Shown here piece by piece: positions 62,789 to 64,000 of a stretch of DNA of 64,000 bases; positions within the stretch are counted from its first letter, which is position 1, and each line of letters starts with the position of its first letter. The notes beneath the pieces are model-generated. The model did not search any database. It was given only the letters and a program-made list of their open reading frames with translations, and had not been told where the DNA came from. The stretch is from Progne subis subis (taxonomy: Eukaryota > Chordata > Aves > Passeriformes > Hirundinidae): NCBI GenBank assembly GCA_022316685.1, contig JAKJHU010000767.1, forward strand, positions 1 through 64,000, given 5' to 3'. The translations under genes were made by a program, and so were the position numbers.

Positions 62789-63202
62789 TGGCTGTGTGAC
62801 TGGGATACGCAAAGCAATCACACGGAGTCAAGAGATTTTCGCAGGGCAGAGAGTTCCTCCGAGCCAGCTCAAGGCTGAGCCAAGGCGGAGAACAAGGCGG
62901 AGAGCCCTCTGCCTGTTTATTTCTTACTTTTTATACATTTGTGGGTCTGGCTGTGGATTGGTTTCTGGAGTTTTCACCTCCCAGCCCAATGGCCAGACCA
63001 GCTGTCAGTTACAATTGTTTTCAGGTTAGAAATATGCAAACAAAGGACAGGGAATGAAAAACAAAGGATTTGTTTATGTTACATATGTGAGAAAAAGGTA
63101 GAAACTGCTCCTAACATTGTACAGTAGCTAAAAGGTCTGACTCCATTTTATGAACAATCCAAAGGCTTTAAAAAACTCAGAAAAACCAGGGTGACACGGC
63201 TG
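62789..63202 (-). mobile_element. Solo LTR, minus strand, 402 bp, with terminal inverted repeats and 6-bp flanks
   Basis: The element spans 62795-63196. The plus strand starts TGTGACTGGG and ends GGGTGACA, so on the minus strand it reads TGTCAC...GTCACA, a perfect 6-bp inverted terminal match. The flanks TGGCTG (62789-62794) and CGGCTG (63197-63202) match at five of six positions, as an aged target-site duplication would. On the minus strand a TATAAAAAG box (plus 62927-62935) is followed within a few bases by AATAAA (plus 62916-62921), a close TATA/poly-A spacing also seen in alpharetroviral LTRs. About 120 bases of GC-rich R-U5 follow. No primer-binding site or coding interior adjoins it. 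Confidence 0.88.
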
Positions 63203-64000
63203 ACCCCAAACACCCAGGCAGAATTGAGCATCTTGCCCTATGCACACAGCTCTGCTGGTAAGGGGCTGAACAGAGAAATTAGGACACAGGCTGTATTAGG
63301 GAGGGACACAGGCAGTTCAGCACGAGTTACCCAACAGGCAGCTCTTTTCAGCTAATGGGAAAATATTTGACACTTTTTTAAAAGAATAGTCACTTAGAGA
63401 TTCCCAGTGAGATTCACAGCAGGGACAAGAGGCTGCTGAGCGAGGGTTGCAGCAGCTCCTTATTTTCAGGGTGAATTGACACCACACCAGCTCACATTTT
63501 GGACTATAATAGCCCTTTAACACCACTCACTTGGCAAAGGCAGGACAGGCTCCACTCCCACTACACTTCCTGTCAGAGGAGCCCAGGCACTTTCCACCTG
63601 CAAATTCCCAGCAGCCGGCTCCTTTCAGACTGCGCTGAACAGAAACCCGAGCTGGGATGTGTGCAAAATTCCTCTTATTTTGAGTATGTGCCAGCTAATC
63701 ATGGATATGAAGAGTCAGCTAGACACCTAAGTGTCTTTTGTCCTGGTAACTATTCCTATGATTTCTAAAGGGCAGGGGAGGAGAAAGGACAGAATCACAG
63801 AAGAGTAAAGCCCATGTTTTCTCTCTCTCTCTCTCTCTCTCTCCCTTTGATCAAAACAATACCTATTAACTGTGATACACTTTGAAACTATGTCATTCTT
63901 CTTGGAGGGGAAAAACTGACTCCCCACTAAGAACCAGACAATCTGTATAAGTAATACTTTATTTAAGTAATACTTTCAAAAGATGCTCCAAGTTTCTAAA
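63203..64000. other. Non-coding block to the window end
   Basis: Unique sequence with a (CT)n run at 63820-63842. Frames are under 90 codons. Nothing else is recognised. Confidence 0.5.
63820..63842 (+). repeat. (CT)n microsatellite
   Basis: About eleven CT units. The Arg/Glu-alternating minus frame through it is an artefact. Confidence 0.97.

Noticed and set aside
1..64000. tRNA genes
   Set aside because: I looked for a B-box (GGTTCGAATCC-like) with a matching A-box and acceptor stem and found only partial words, such as near 31330 and 53972, with no cloverleaf.

Overview
The window is vertebrate nuclear DNA, almost certainly from a bird and possibly from a songbird (passerine is my inference). 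It contains several 3' ends of CR1-type LINEs with the degenerate ATTCTATG octamer tail, plus many short retroviral LTRs. The background is AT-rich and full of homopolymers and microsatellites. There are no operon-like gene blocks and no intact host gene. I found no convincing protein-coding exon, tRNA, rRNA or CRISPR array. The sequence reads as intergenic or deep-intronic DNA, and most open frames look like chance.

Layout. 1-9 kb: unique DNA, a 5 x ~70 bp minisatellite (2406-2740), the first copy of a ~170 bp dispersed duplication (7212-7381) and a short CR1 tail (8863-9018). 9-18 kb: an LTR ending at 9652, the second duplication copy (10490-10655), a 69-nt pure purine tract (12199-12267), a T/G-rich tract (13389-13570), a 731-bp minus-strand LTR (14037-14767), and a decayed minus-strand endogenous retroviral pol (about 16060-17290) with a possible LTR scrap beside it. 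18-36 kb: mostly unique AT-rich DNA, a near-perfect 25-bp-arm hairpin (22440-22499), plus-strand LTRs (27592-27922 and 32554-32776), two CR1 tails facing each other (28679-28872), and a 298-bp solo LTR flanked by 7-bp direct repeats (35400-35697). 36-52 kb: simple repeats, a 254-bp plus-strand solo LTR (43317-43570) and two weaker minus-strand LTR candidates (about 44644-44960 and 50250-50881). 52-64 kb: the largest element, a 5'-truncated minus-strand CR1 (52234-53830) carrying reverse-transcriptase motifs and an internal 12 x 44 bp tandem array, then another CR1 tail (59714-60020) and two minus-strand LTRs (about 61614-62236 and 62795-63196).

How it fits together. Nothing here acts as a pathway. 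The retroelements are dead: the CR1 is frameshifted and 5'-truncated, the pol fragment is spread over three frames, and most LTRs look solo. The best leads are structural: the minisatellite grown inside the CR1 ORF2, the small perfect hairpin, the ~97% identical duplication 3.3 kb apart, and the solo LTRs with readable ends.
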